Shown here: positions 1-11,138 of the stretch, one piece after another
Numbering within the stretch: position 1 is the stretch's first letter
Layout: every line of letters begins with the position of its first letter
Origin: Pseudovirgaria hyperparasitica
Taxonomy: Eukaryota; Ascomycota; Dothideomycetes; Acrospermales; Acrospermaceae
DNA: 64,000 nucleotides
Reading direction: 5' to 3'
Assembly (NCBI RefSeq): GCF_010093815.1
Contig: NW_022985549.1
Span: 1,761,494-1,825,493 of the forward strand
The notes under the pieces: model-generated
Told to the model about the DNA's origin: nothing
What the model saw: only the letters and a program-made list of their open reading frames with translations
Databases searched by the model: none
Program-made: the position numbers and the translations under genes

Positions 1-1120
1 TACTTATCGGCGATTAAGGACCTTAGTTAATATAAAGTAATATAGATTTACGTAATCCGATAATAATTCGATCTAATATATAGAGCCTTCTAAATAATAT
101 CGCTATTACTTAAAACTCTTAATAATTATAAGTAGTTTCTAGTCGTACGTATTATAACGCGTCTCTATATCCGCTATTTTATAGGAAAAGAAAGCGACCG
201 GGTACTATTATATCTTATCTTTCGTATCTTTATATGGTTAACTAATAATTCTAGTAATTATAAATTCTAACGCGTTAGTTTCGACCTAAATATACTTCTT
301 AGGATTAAAATACCTAAGAATCGGCGTAGTTATAAAGTAATTCTTTAACGATCGGAACGTATCTCGCGCTTCCGGTATTAACTATATCTTAACCGACTTA
401 GCTTTACGCTATACTCGCCTACCTATAGGGATTTTACCGCTATTCTCTATAAGTTTATTAAGCGGCGCCGTAATTCGTAAGAAGCCTATAATGAATTTAC
501 GATAATAGTTTATAAAACCTATAAATATTCTAATTTAACGTATAGTAGTAGGTTCTAGCTATTCTATAATAGTCTTTACACGCTCCGGCTCTATTTTTAG
601 GCCGCTATATATTATAATAAAGCCGAGAAACCCAACTTCTTATTAGTGAAACTTATATTTAGATAATTTTACGTAGAGTTTATACTACCTTAGACGATTT
701 AGCACCGATTTTACGTGTTCTTTATAATCCTATATACTATTGGAGTAAATTAGTATATTATCGAGATAAACTATATAAATCACGTTAAGTAATCCTATAA
801 GTATAGTGTTAATATATTCTTAAAACGCTCCTAGCGCATTTATTAGCCCGAATGGTATAATAGTATACTTAAAATAACTATATCTAGTCCGAAATACGGT
901 TTTCTACTTATCTCCGTAATGAATTTAAAGCTAGTAATATATATCTCGTAAATCTAGCTTCGTAAAGTACTTTACCTTTATTAATTAGTCTAAAGATTTA
1001 TTAACTAGCGGTAATAGGTAACGATTCTTCTTAGTTACTATATTTAGTACCTAATAGTTAACGTATAGATATAAACTTCCGTCTTTCTTCTTCACGAAGA
1101 GAATAGATACGCTAGCCGAT
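1..1120 (-). pseudogene. Ty3/Gypsy reverse transcriptase/RNase H relic
   Basis: One minus-strand frame reads through the reverse transcriptase blocks: VLFVKKKDGS-like (here ILFVKKKDGSLYLYVNY) from about 1105, KYFTKLDLRD about 960, IIPFGL about 850, the catalytic YLDD box at 757-768, then YKLYVKLSKYKF and EVGFLGFI near 640. The catalytic box reads YLDN, a GAT to AAT change at the second metal-binding Asp, which on its own would abolish polymerase activity. TAG and TAA stops sit mostly where Trp or Gln is expected in the family. The thumb and RNase H part continues to the window edge with less clear similarity. Confidence 0.85.
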
Positions 1121-3250
1121 AATATACTATGACGTATCTAGTCTCTTTCGAGGTATTCTTTAATATATTTATAAAGAACTTCGAGTTCTAGTCTTAAAAG
1201 TAGGTAAAGTAGGCTATAAGGGACGTCTACTCCCTCTTTAAGCTTAATCTTTAGCTTATACGGCCCGTGATTAGGGAGAAGTAATATATCTTCTACCGAA
1301 AATATATCCGTATACTACGAATATATATCGGGTAGCGTGTCTTCGCTCTAATTATTACTATCGTCCTTGTCTTTATCGATAATTAATAAGGACGTAAGAT
1401 AGATTAGCGATGATTAGATCCGTATAGCGAGGTTCTATGCCTCCTTACTAATAGTTACGACTTACTAGTATAATTTACTATAGTATTATCGGAATATTAA
1501 TATCTCCTTCTAAAAATCAAGGATGGAGTTTAGGCGTCTAAGCTAAGGTATCCCTAGAATCATATTCTATTAGCTAATATTAGCCACGATAAATTCATTA
1601 GACATCTACTATTTTATTATCTTCGAGTTATGAACTTCGTAATTCGTTATAGCTTTACCTAAAGTTCTAACTTTATATCTATTAACTATAATAGTTCAGC
1701 TAACTTTACTAAGATCGTATAATAATCTATACTCCTTTACGAGAATTAATAAAATATAGTTATCTTCTATACTAGTGTCTACGAGGGCCTATATAGTTTT
1801 ATTACTATTTACTATAGGTAACGATACTTTTAGTAATATTAGATCTTTACTTACCGGAAGGCGCTACGGCTCCTTCTAAGTATATATAATTTAGCTAAGA
1901 ACGCGGTTAGGTCTCGTGTACTAGCCTATTCTTTTTTTAGATTCTTATAGTTAGGCGAAATATATCCTATTTTTCTATACTTATAGTAACGAAGTATACT
2001 ATAATCCTACTATTTTACGATAGATGTTATATTTAAGTCTATACCTTATCCTTTTCCGTGTTAAGAAGTACCGCCTTAATTATTTTAGTATCCTCTTAAC
2101 GCGTTTCTACCCCGATTTATACTCTTCTAGCGCTAATTATAGTAAGGTTACTCTTAATTAAACGTATTCGATCGATCTCGTTTCTAACCTATATAGGGTT
2201 CGTCGGTTTTACCTAGAGAGCCGCGTTCCTTAAGGATGCGGTAGTATTTATTAGCTTTCTCCTCTAATTTATATAGATAGTTAAAACTTAATAATACTAT
2301 TTCTAGTCTTTCACGGATTAATGGAAGTAGTACTTCGCGAAACTAGAATATACGAATATTTTCCTATAGCGTAGGGATATTATCCTATAGGTTTTAGAGG
2401 TATTATAGTAGTTAAGTAGGTGTCTAGTTCGGTCGTTATACTACGCTTCTTAACTTAGATAGTGCCTTTCTTTTACGTTCTCTATCCGTTCCGAGGGTAT
2501 TTAGTATAAATATAGCTAAATATTTCTAGGTTATCGTAGATAGTAGCTATACTTCCTTCTATCTATCCTATTAATCGCGGGATTATAAGTCTAGGTATCG
2601 TTCTCCGAACGAAATGCGTTATACTTTAGTAGAAAAGAGTAGAGGGTTATTAAGGAAGTACTTTTCGTAGTCTCTCTTCTAGTCTTTCTACTCCTTTTAG
2701 TTCTTCTCTATAAATATAGTCGGGTCTTTAGATTTTAGTATACCTAGGGAAGGAGTAGGGTAAATTAGTAACGAAGCGGCCGGGTATACGGTGGATTATC
2801 GTAACTCTAATAGTAGATAAACTAATTCCGCCTAAATTAGTATAGGAAGTCGTCCACCTACTATCGTTTAGCGTAGTTCTTTAAGAGACTCCTTAAGTTC
2901 TTATCTCTTTACGAGGAGTTTCGCGCGTTCTACCTATTCTTTAAGGGTTTAAATCTCTTAAGTCTAATTTGCGACGTATTTCTAAAGTTCGGCGATAGTT
3001 TATTATAATACCTTACGTGGCTCTACCACGACTCGTTATCCGGCTTTATATTATTAGAAGTTACTCGGTGTATCTACTATTTCTTTATCTAAAAGCTCCG
3101 TAATTTAGTCTAATATTTCTACTTCTTAGTTAGAAACGGCCGGGATTAATACCGATTATAGAGAATCCCTATTATTTAATATAGTATTACTTATCCCTAT
3201 AGTAGATCGTATTAACCTTCTCGGTTCTAGTTAGACTATCTTAACTATAG
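1..3250 (-). mobile_element. RIP-degenerated Ty3/Gypsy LTR retrotransposon, gag-pol remnant
   Basis: Read on the minus strand, the block holds recognisable gag-pol pieces in the usual order. A CCHC zinc knuckle lies at 1947-1988, where all four zinc ligands have become Tyr (reads YYKYRKIGYISPNY). An aspartic protease lies near 1740-1790 (ALVDTS, expected DTG or DSG). Reverse transcriptase and the start of RNase H run from about 1120 toward position 1. The changes are those RIP makes (TGC to TAC, CAT to TAT, GGT to AGT, TGG to TAG). CpA and TpG are almost absent while CpG and TpA are common. Integrase is expected beyond the left edge. Any LTR near 3250-3500 could not be delimited. The element is certainly dead; its right limit is approximate. 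Confidence 0.85.
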
Positions 3251-3499
3251 TACTATATAGGGAGTAATTCGAATATAAGAATAGGGTTATTAGATAGTAG
3301 TATAGTTAGATAGAATAATAGGGTGTATTCTATTATAGAACGAATTACTACTAAACCCTTTTAGTAGGAATCCGAGAGTATATATATAAAGGGACGCCGA
3401 TCTATCTAGCACGTGACTATTTACCGCCCTTCACGTTACCTCCTAACCCTGTTAGCTAAGGTACGTGTAGATTAGGTCCTACCTAAGGCTAAGTCCTAA

Positions 3500-4560
3500 T
3501 ACTTACCCTTATAGCTTACCTTATAGCTAGTAGTATCGGATTTAATACTATATTTCTTAGCTAGATTAAGTATCTTTAGCTCGATATCTTAAAATCGTAA
3601 TATATCTCGAGTTAATAAATTATTAATAATATAGTCTATAGTATTAGGTAATAAGATAAGAAAGAATAAACCCTTAACCTCTTTAGATTTAAAAATTAGA
3701 TATATTACTTTTACGACTATATAAGATAAAGTAGCGTATCTTTTTACTATTCGCATCTAGGTATAATAGAAATTATTAATATATTTGCGGATATCTTCTC
3801 CGTCTTTATAGCGGAGATTAGTAAGTAATCTAAATAGATATATTAAAGAACTACCTATATTATAGTTAAAACGTAATAATAGATAACTCTATATAGCTAC
3901 TACTATATTATAGGAAGTAAGACCTATAATAAGATCTTAATATATTAACGAGAGTAATATAATTATTACCTTATTATCCTTTATATCCTAATCTATTATA
4001 TCTATATATAAATCCGTGACTCTAGTACTAAAGGGTCTAATAACCCTACTAGAGACTATTATCTATAATTATATATATTTAAATACGATTATCTAAGCTA
4101 ATCTCTACTTAGGGAAATTCTCTTCTCTTAAAGATAGCTTAGATAGAGAGGAAGGGTTAAGTTTAAAATTAATAGATATAGTTATTAATAAGTTTCTCGG
4201 GTTCCTTCTCTTTCTTTATATAGAACTTATTCCGACTCTTTCTATTTATTATATATTTATAAGGAAGGTAGTAAAGGTAAAAGAGGTAGAAGGACGGTAT
4301 AGAGGATGATATAGAGACTAGAAGTTAATAAGATAGTAGAATTAAAGTAAAACTTTAATAAGATTAATAAGATAACTAAGTTTTAGAGAAGAGACTTACT
4401 TTTATTAAAATATAATAGTTTTTATTAATAAAGAGGTATTTTAAGGCTTTTATAGTAAAGCGCTAGGCTTATAATCCATTATAAGTAGAAAGTAGACGTG
4501 ATTAAGGTTATTAAATATATTCTATAATTATATATAGAGAACTAAGTTCTAGGAGACAGA
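3500..4560 (-). mobile_element. RIP-degenerated Ty1/Copia relic with UBN2-type gag
   Basis: About 3590-3960 on the minus strand reads as a broken gag of the UBN2/Copia type. A run NLRYKDGEDIRKYINNFY is followed after a stop by RIVKRYATLSYIVVKVIY and LILLPNTIDYIINNLLTRD, which corresponds to the usual helical block ending LPPSYDNVVNNL. In-frame TAG codons fall where Trp would be expected. The remaining sequence to about 4560 has the same RIP composition but no motif I can name. It may be the 5' part and LTR of the same element or another fragment. It abuts the Gypsy relic in the same orientation, so nesting or side-by-side insertion is possible. Confidence 0.65.
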
Positions 4561-5061
4561 GTCGAAGCTATTTAACCGTTTAGACACTAGTCCCGTTTAG
4601 GAAGCAGTGTCTCTCACTCAAAGTACCTTCCGACAATACCTATCATCTTACTTCTTTTGCAGACGCTGACCATTCACCAGACTTTTTGGACCACTTACCC
4701 AAAACGAAGAATGATTTGTATAGGACATGTTTGTACAGCCAAACGCGAAAAGGCGAAGTCTTCGGAAAGGAGACGGGATGTCCTGATTAGGAATCCCGCT
4801 ACCCCAGACCCCACCTCATGCGGGGATTGATGTTAAATATCGGCCAGGAACCATAAAGTCTGCAATTGCGCTATCAATGATCTCATGAAGTCCGGTTACT
4901 ATCTACCTCGAGCAATCTTCATATACTAATCTCAGTCCTTTCCAGTGCTGCTACCGCCGCACTCAGCTCTACCACGACATCCCTGTCAGGCCATCACCGG
5001 GAGAAGATACTCACTCACTCACCACCAGAGCAAATCATCGCACAAACATCTCCACGCAATC
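4561..5061. other. Transition from RIP block to normal sequence; dhaK-like upstream region
   Basis: Composition changes within a few tens of bases around 4560-4600: CpA and TpG reappear and AT content falls. The rest is the 5' region of the DhaK-like gene. No other gene or RNA was recognised. Confidence 0.5.
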
Positions 5062-6296
5062 ATGGCAACAGCTGAAGCCACGCCCGCGCCAGCCGCAAAG
5101 GAAACATTCCACCTGATCAACGACCCCTCAGAAGCCATCAACGAAGCCATGTCCGGCCTAACCACGCTCCACCCCACCCTCTCCTATTCCGCAAAGCACA
5201 AAATCACATATCGCAGCGACATCGCAACCTTCAGGGAGAACCACGTCACAACAATCGGATTCGCTGGCGGTGGGCAGTACGTCTCACTCCCAATCCCCAC
5301 CTTTTCCCCCCTTCTATCCCTCCCTCCCTCAGCTCCCTCCCTCCAAACCACAACCCCATCTAACACACCCCCAGCGAACCCATGTTCACCGGCTTCGTCG
5401 GCCCCTCATACCTCACCTGCGCCGTCTCAGGCACAATCTTCGCCTCCCCGACCGCCGCCCAAATCCTCGCCGCCATCGCCCTCTGCCAGCCCCACCCCGC
5501 CACCTCCCCCGGCACCCTCCTCGTCTGCGGCAACTACACAGGCGACATCCTCAATGCCGGACTCGCCGTCACGCGCGCCCAGGCCCTCGGGTACCGCGTC
5601 AGATTCGTTCCTGTCGGCGACGACGTGGCTGTCGGAAGGGCGCAAGGGGGGAGGGTGGGGAGGAGGGGACTGGCGGGGCATCTTGTTGCGTTGAAGGTGG
5701 TGTGTGGGATGGCGGATGAGGGGGTGGGGTTGGAAGAGGTGGGGCGTGTGATGGAGGGTGTTGTGGGGGATGTAGGGACTGTGGGGGTGGGGTTTGATCG
5801 GGTGGGGTTGCCGACGGGGGTTGTTGGGGGACTGCCTGTTTTGCCGGGAGAGACGGTGGAGCTGGGGATGGGAGCGCATGGGGAGCCGGGGCTGGAGAGG
5901 ATGAGTCCTGTGCCGTTGGTGGGGGAGCTGGTGGGGAGGATGGTGGGGTTGTTGACGGATGTGGGGGATGGGGATAGGGGGTTTATCCCGTTTGAGAAGG
6001 CGAGGTATGGGGATGGGGAGGAGGGGGCGGATAATGCGGTTGTGCTGGTTGTGAATTCGCTGGGGAGTACGGGGGATGGGGTGTTGGCGGTGTTTGCGGG
6101 GGAAGGGGTGCGGGAGTTGAGGGGGAGGGGGTTTCGGGTTGAGAGGGTGGTGATGGGGCCGTTGGTGACGAGCTTGAAGATGAGTGGGGTGGGGATGACG
6201 GTTTGGAGGCTGCCGGTTGGGGAGGGGGTGTTGGGTGCTGCTGAGGCGCTGAGGTTGTGGGATCGGAGGGTTGATGTTGTTGCGTGGAGGCAGTAG
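5062..6296 (+). CDS. DhaK-domain protein (dihydroxyacetone kinase-like, lacks DhaL)
   Basis: Exons 5062-5276 and 5375-6296 give 378 aa. The protein matches the dihydroxyacetone-binding K domain (Dak1): HEPMFTGFVG, AVSGTIFASPTA, GNYTGDILNAGLA, VGDDVAVG, RRGLAG and ELGMGAHGEPG, whose His is the residue that binds dihydroxyacetone covalently as a hemiaminal. Fungal DAK proteins are usually near 590 aa with a C-terminal DhaL ATP-binding domain; here translation stops after VVAWRQ and no DhaL was seen downstream. The glycine loop before HEP reads GGGHEP rather than GGGSGHEP, exactly at the intron (gtacgt...cccag, 98 nt). Start is the ATG giving MATAEATPAPAAK; an in-frame ATG at 4945 would add 39 unconvincing residues. 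Without DhaL it may bind triose or act as a regulator rather than as a kinase. The coding strand is C-rich to about 5580 and very G-rich after. Confidence 0.8.
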
Positions 6297-7894
6297 GTTG
6301 GGAGTGTTGCTGTGGGGTCAAGGGGTGCTTGATGTGTCGTGTTATACATCGGTTCTTGTGGGTTGTGTTGTGCTGGAATGGCAGTAGACTGAGAAAGATC
6401 TCGATGCAAGTGATTCATGAAGCCTATCAGTTGATTAGCTCTTTCGTGCGATTGCACAGCTGGAACAATCGACCTCGCCTAAATTTTAGATTTTTCATAA
6501 CCCCTTTATAGAGCTCAAGGTACAAGTCCCAAACGTTGCACCCGACTCAAGATAGCATTGAACGATAATCGGTATTCTATATGTCAAGGTATGAAGTGAA
6601 ACAAGCCGTTCAAGTCACAATAGCATAAGCGCAGGAGGGCATCATGGAAAGATAAAAACCAACCATTTTTAACATTGAACCTAGTGTTCAAGAATAAAGC
6701 CAAGGCAGATTGGCCAGAGGTTACAGGGTATAAGAAGCGAACTTCCGTAGGATAAATAGATATCATCTTTATCTTTCAGATTTTGTAGATATTCGTTTGC
6801 TCTGCTGTAAAGCGGGGATGGGTCCAAGATTTTGAAACGTTAGAGAACACCAGATCAGGAGGCAGCTATTATGATTGTAATCTTTAGGGCTGGCTAGGAC
6901 GGTGATTCGCATGCATGCATTGTCCGTACAATCTCGTTCAGCTTATGGAACTTGGATGAGCATGAGCACTTGCACGCAGACTCGAAAGTAAGGGACAATG
7001 AATATTGAGAGAGGAATCGGGAATACTTCATAGGAGAATGTTAAAGATACAGATAGGCTAGACTTTCGTTATAGACAGAGAGAACGCTTGAAGTGATATC
7101 ATCTAAACAAAATGTAACGTTATAGGGAGACTAAAGCAATGTTATAGGTATATTTTGAGATCTTCCAACTCACATTCGGGTGTGGTTACGGGCGGCTGGT
7201 CATGCAGACTGGGAATTTTCCTGGATACCAAGAGAGCAGAGGAATGTGAATTAATGAGCAGACTGTTCGACAATGTGTCTGTATATATGGGTAAAAGGTT
7301 GTAGTGGTGGTGTACAGTGATGCAGTTAGTGGTGTGTGGGTAGACAGCTATGAATGCATATCATCTATTTATGTAACTGACATAATTTTTATTGACACCC
7401 TCACATACGCATACGCATGCATGCACAATTGCATATCCCAAACGAAATCCCATTGCATCCGAATCCAGCACCCGGACTACCAAAAAACCTCCGAATCCCC
7501 CCCTCCCCGCAGCCCATCACAACCACCGAAATCCACAACACCAACACACACGCACACCACCATCGCTCTTCTGCCCTACGCATCTTCGATGTAGCAAAAA
7601 GGAAGAGGTTGGGCCATTGCGTCATTTCAACCAGAGATGGCTGGACTAGGCGGTTTGTATATATCTCCGGGCCCGGAGCGGACGGATAGGCTACGCGATG
7701 CGAGACTACGAGGCGCGGAGCGTGGGGGAATGGACAACACATACGTGCGCGCAAGGGATGCGACGGATGATGTAGTTGACCTGTGCTGATCTGCTGTATA
7801 AAGCGGCATTGCGGTGCTGTGCACATATCAGCCCTGTGCATCTCTCGCCTGCCGCTTCTCGACACTCCACGTCCCCTGTCTACACGCACCCGTG
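6297..7894. other. Intergenic region, no gene recognised
   Basis: About 1.6 kb with stops in all frames and only short unsupported open frames. A purine-pyrimidine alternating tract of CATACGCATGCATG type lies near 7400. The last 100-150 bases are probably the promoter and leader of the DUF1996 gene. Confidence 0.4.
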
Positions 7895-9194
7895 ATGTAC
7901 TCCTCCATCTCCCTCGCCTCCCTTCTCGCACTTCTCGTCTCCCTCGTGCCATACATAGCTGCACAGGATACGCTGTTCACGGTCAATTGCGCGCCGCTCA
8001 CAACGCAGCGCTCCGACCCGATCCTCGTGCCAGGGGAGGCATCTAGCCACGTGCACACCATAATTGGAGGAACGGCATTTGCACGCACAGAGACGAACGA
8101 AGATGCGGTGCGTGCGGCGGGCACGACGTGTGATAAGAGCTTGGATAACAGCAATTATTGGATTCCGCAGCTGTATCATCAGGGGGAGGGTGGGCAGTTT
8201 GAGCTGGTGCCTATGGCGACGGCGGTGAGTTTTGAGGATAATGATAAAGTGGAAGTGAAGCTGATGGCCGTTGTAGTCGGTGTACTACTTGAATCGCGCG
8301 TGTGACTATGCAAAGGACCGGACCGGATGTGATTACACGCAATACGCGCGTGCGCCGCCAAAGGGGCTGCGGATGATTGCCGGGGACCTCAAGCGACGGT
8401 GAGGAACGCCCCTGAATGTAGTCAAGAAGTCGACTGATATACGGTGTAGCACGTACAACGATAGCGACTTCCGCGAGCGGGCTATGAGCCATGTATGTCT
8501 GCGCGCCAACGGCCAGGAAGATCTACACATCGCAGACCTGCCGAAAGAGCAATGCACGCGGATCCGCAGCCAGGTGTTCTTCCCGAGCTGTTGGGACGGG
8601 GAGAATCTAGACAGCAAGGACCATAAAAGCCATGTAAGTTGCTATCCTGACGTCTTCCTGGGAGGATTTGACACGACTGACGAGTGCAGATGGCGTATCC
8701 GGCACTTGGGGACTACAACATTGGCGTGTGTCCGGAATCGCATCCGGTGGGGATATTCTCGGTCTTCTTCGAGTTCTTCTACGATACGAACGCGGTGAGG
8801 GATTTCAATAGGTATGTGTATGCGATGGGCGACACGACCGGGTATGGGCTGCACGGCGATTTTATCAATGGCTGGACGGACCAGGAGAAGTTGCAGAAGG
8901 CCATGTCTACGTGCACGGGTTCGGATGGTGCGTATAGCTCCACAATGTGTATATTGATACTGACGAGCGGTAGGTATCAACAGTGCGGGTTGCAGCTTGA
9001 AAGTGAATGGGGAGACTGGGCAGGCTACTAGAAAGGACCCCGAGACGCCGGCACCGGATGAGGATGTTGGATTAGATGGACCTATAAAAGCGCTGCCAGG
9101 TGACAATCCAGTGAGCATTTCATCCAGTCCGCGGCATGCCGGAGACTGGAGGCGTCATACGAGACATACGCGCCGTAGCTATAATCAAAGATAG
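7895..9194 (+). CDS. Secreted DUF1996 family protein
   Basis: Five exons (7895-8224, 8277-8398, 8450-8633, 8690-8927, 8974-9194) give 364 aa. The N-terminus MYSSISLASLLALLVSLVPY followed by IAA is a clear secretion signal. Family landmarks of DUF1996 follow in order: F-x-V-x-C, RSDPILVPGEASSHVHTIIG, CDKSLDNSNYWIPQLY, VYYLNRAC, PPKGLRMIAGD, CWDGENLDSKDHKSH, and GVCPESHPVGIF. Introns are 46-56 nt, each with GT...AG ends, and every junction restores the family reading frame. The domain is common in secreted fungal proteins; its biochemical function is unknown to me, so none is claimed. The tail after about residue 300 is polar and low in conservation. Confidence 0.85.
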
Positions 9195-9410
9195 ACGTTA
9201 ATAACATGTCATCCAGAAGAAACAGAGATGAAATCGTGCCTCAAGTCGTTTATGTTGCTATTATTAGGTTAGATAGCTACTTTGGCTTAGCATGGATTAC
9301 TAATCAGAAACGACGCTAGGTTTCACGCTTGGCGGGTTTCTCCTAGCCATCCTCACACTTCGAACTCGGCGGCATTGTATAAGCGTCTCGACCTTGCGAT
9401 TCCTGTCACT

Positions 9411-11138
9411 ATGGCGAGCTACTCAGAGGCTCCGGTCGCCCAGAAGAGACGGCGTGTGGGCTCGCAGATGAATAAAGGTCGGTCATTGCACCTGTCGCGC
9501 CGCGGATTATTCTGAGTTCACAGCGAATGCTACTAGCAGAGCTACTCGACGGAGCAATCGCAAACGAACCGACAATCAACCCTCCGTAGCAGAAGAGGTC
9601 CGTTTGCTCTATTGTTTTCGCTATCGGAAATATCCAACATGGCGGAGCAGTTTTCGAGCCCACGACAGGCTCAGGAAGGACCTGTCAAGACAAAAAAGTA
9701 CATTCACGATCTCGGAGTTTCATTGATTGAGAAGCCTGCGGAGGATCCTTCTGCACAGGCTGGGAAGCCAAAGCGACGTCGGGAAGACGAAGTCACCCCC
9801 GCTAACATTGCGCTCGAGAGGTCCCCTAAACGTACACGAACGGTTTGGAGGACACTCAGCGACGCTCGAGTTGACTACTGGAGAGAGAACGGGACTTGGC
9901 CAAATCCTGAGCAAGAAGAGACAATGGATCGTTTTCAAGAGCCGATCAAGCCTGCGCTGGCCAAAAAAAAGTCATCAAACTCGCTTCGTCGTAAACGGTC
10001 AGAAGCGAGCATCAACGCGGAAACAATTCTGACACCATCATCGAGTGATCAAGCCCCACGGGAGCTAAAGAGCGCTACATACCGGTATCTTCGTTATGAG
10101 AGCCGGCTCAGCGAGCGCGGTAGCTTCATGGCTAAGTACAAAAATATCAGCGTGGAGAGCAGAGAGCTTTGCCGCAAACTTCTGGAATCGCCGCAAACTC
10201 CCCCAAAACATACATTATTTGACGATGATCTTTTTGAAGAAACTTTGGAATTGATCAAGGGCAGGAATGAGACCAGGATCATTCGTGACATTGCGCAGCT
10301 GATTGTCCCTCCTGCCGAACTTTTAGCAATGCGTGGCTCCAAGCATCTAAAGATTCTCCGAGAGACAACCAACGCCGGCTGGAACAACGCTATCCCATTC
10401 TACGGACCCCGTCCACAACCAGATTACGGTCTGGGATTCAAGCGTCAAGCTTTTACTAAAGAACAACTGCAAAAGCTTCAGCCCTTTATCGGGAACGACA
10501 TGGAAGAATGCTCGTATTTTGCAGCCACAGATGACATGTACTTCCCATTCTTGACCAGCGAAGTGAAGTGCGGAGCATCCGCGCTTGATATTGCTGATCG
10601 ACAAAATGCTCACAGTCAGACTGTCTTATCGCGCGGTCTCTTTGAGCTCTTCCGCCTTGTGGGTCGAGCGAAAGAGCTTGACAACACTATCAGTGGCTTC
10701 TCGTACTCGCACAGTGACGTGGACGTGCGAATTTGGGCACATCTGATTGTCACGAATGGGGACGACGTTAAGTTCTACCGGGAGCCGATTGCGAAATTTG
10801 ACATCGAAAAGACGATACAAGCAGATAATAGATGGATCGCATGGACTGTTACTATGAACATTCTTGATTTGTGGGTGGCTGATCATTTCAGATTGATCTG
10901 TTCCGCTGTAGACATGTTACCCGCAAAGTTGGACTTCGACGTTTCTGAACTCTCGGATTCCGACCGCACACATCCAGAACCAGTGTCATCACAATCAGGA
11001 ATACCCCAACAAGCTAAAGATTGTAGCACGGCTGGTCCTCGAGCCGTCCCGGACGGTTCGCCGGATATTCAACAGATGACTCCCACCACAACCATTCAAT
11101 CGAAGTCTAGTAACTCCAAGAAGAAAAAGACAAAGTAA
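9411..11138 (+). CDS. DUF7924-type fungal protein with PD-(D/E)XK-like core
   Basis: Three exons (9411-9477, 9524-9597, 9651-11138) give 542 aa. The N-terminus is basic and disordered (QKRRRVGSQMNK, RRSNRKR), suggesting nuclear entry. The conserved part begins around residue 230: LFDDDLFEETLELIKGRNE, IRDIAQLIVPPAELLA, RPQPDYGLGFKRQAF, YFPFLTSEVKCGASALDIAD, RQNAHSQTVL. I recognise this as a widespread ascomycete family (DUF7924, named from memory). The RPQPD...SEVK spacing resembles the PD-(D/E)XK nuclease fold, which is inference. Exon 1 and the 53-nt second intron are reasoned from splice signals; a shorter protein starting at the ATG at 9639 is possible. The C-terminus is Ser/Lys-rich and disordered. 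Confidence 0.7.

Noticed and set aside
1-4560. A centromere or telomere
   Set aside because: Retroelement motifs and RIP explain the AT-rich block; no telomeric hexamers were seen.
5534-6457. 307-codon minus-strand open frame across the DhaK-like gene
   Set aside because: It is Ser/Thr/Pro low-complexity sequence made by the G-rich sense strand and opposes a clear domain protein; a composition artefact.
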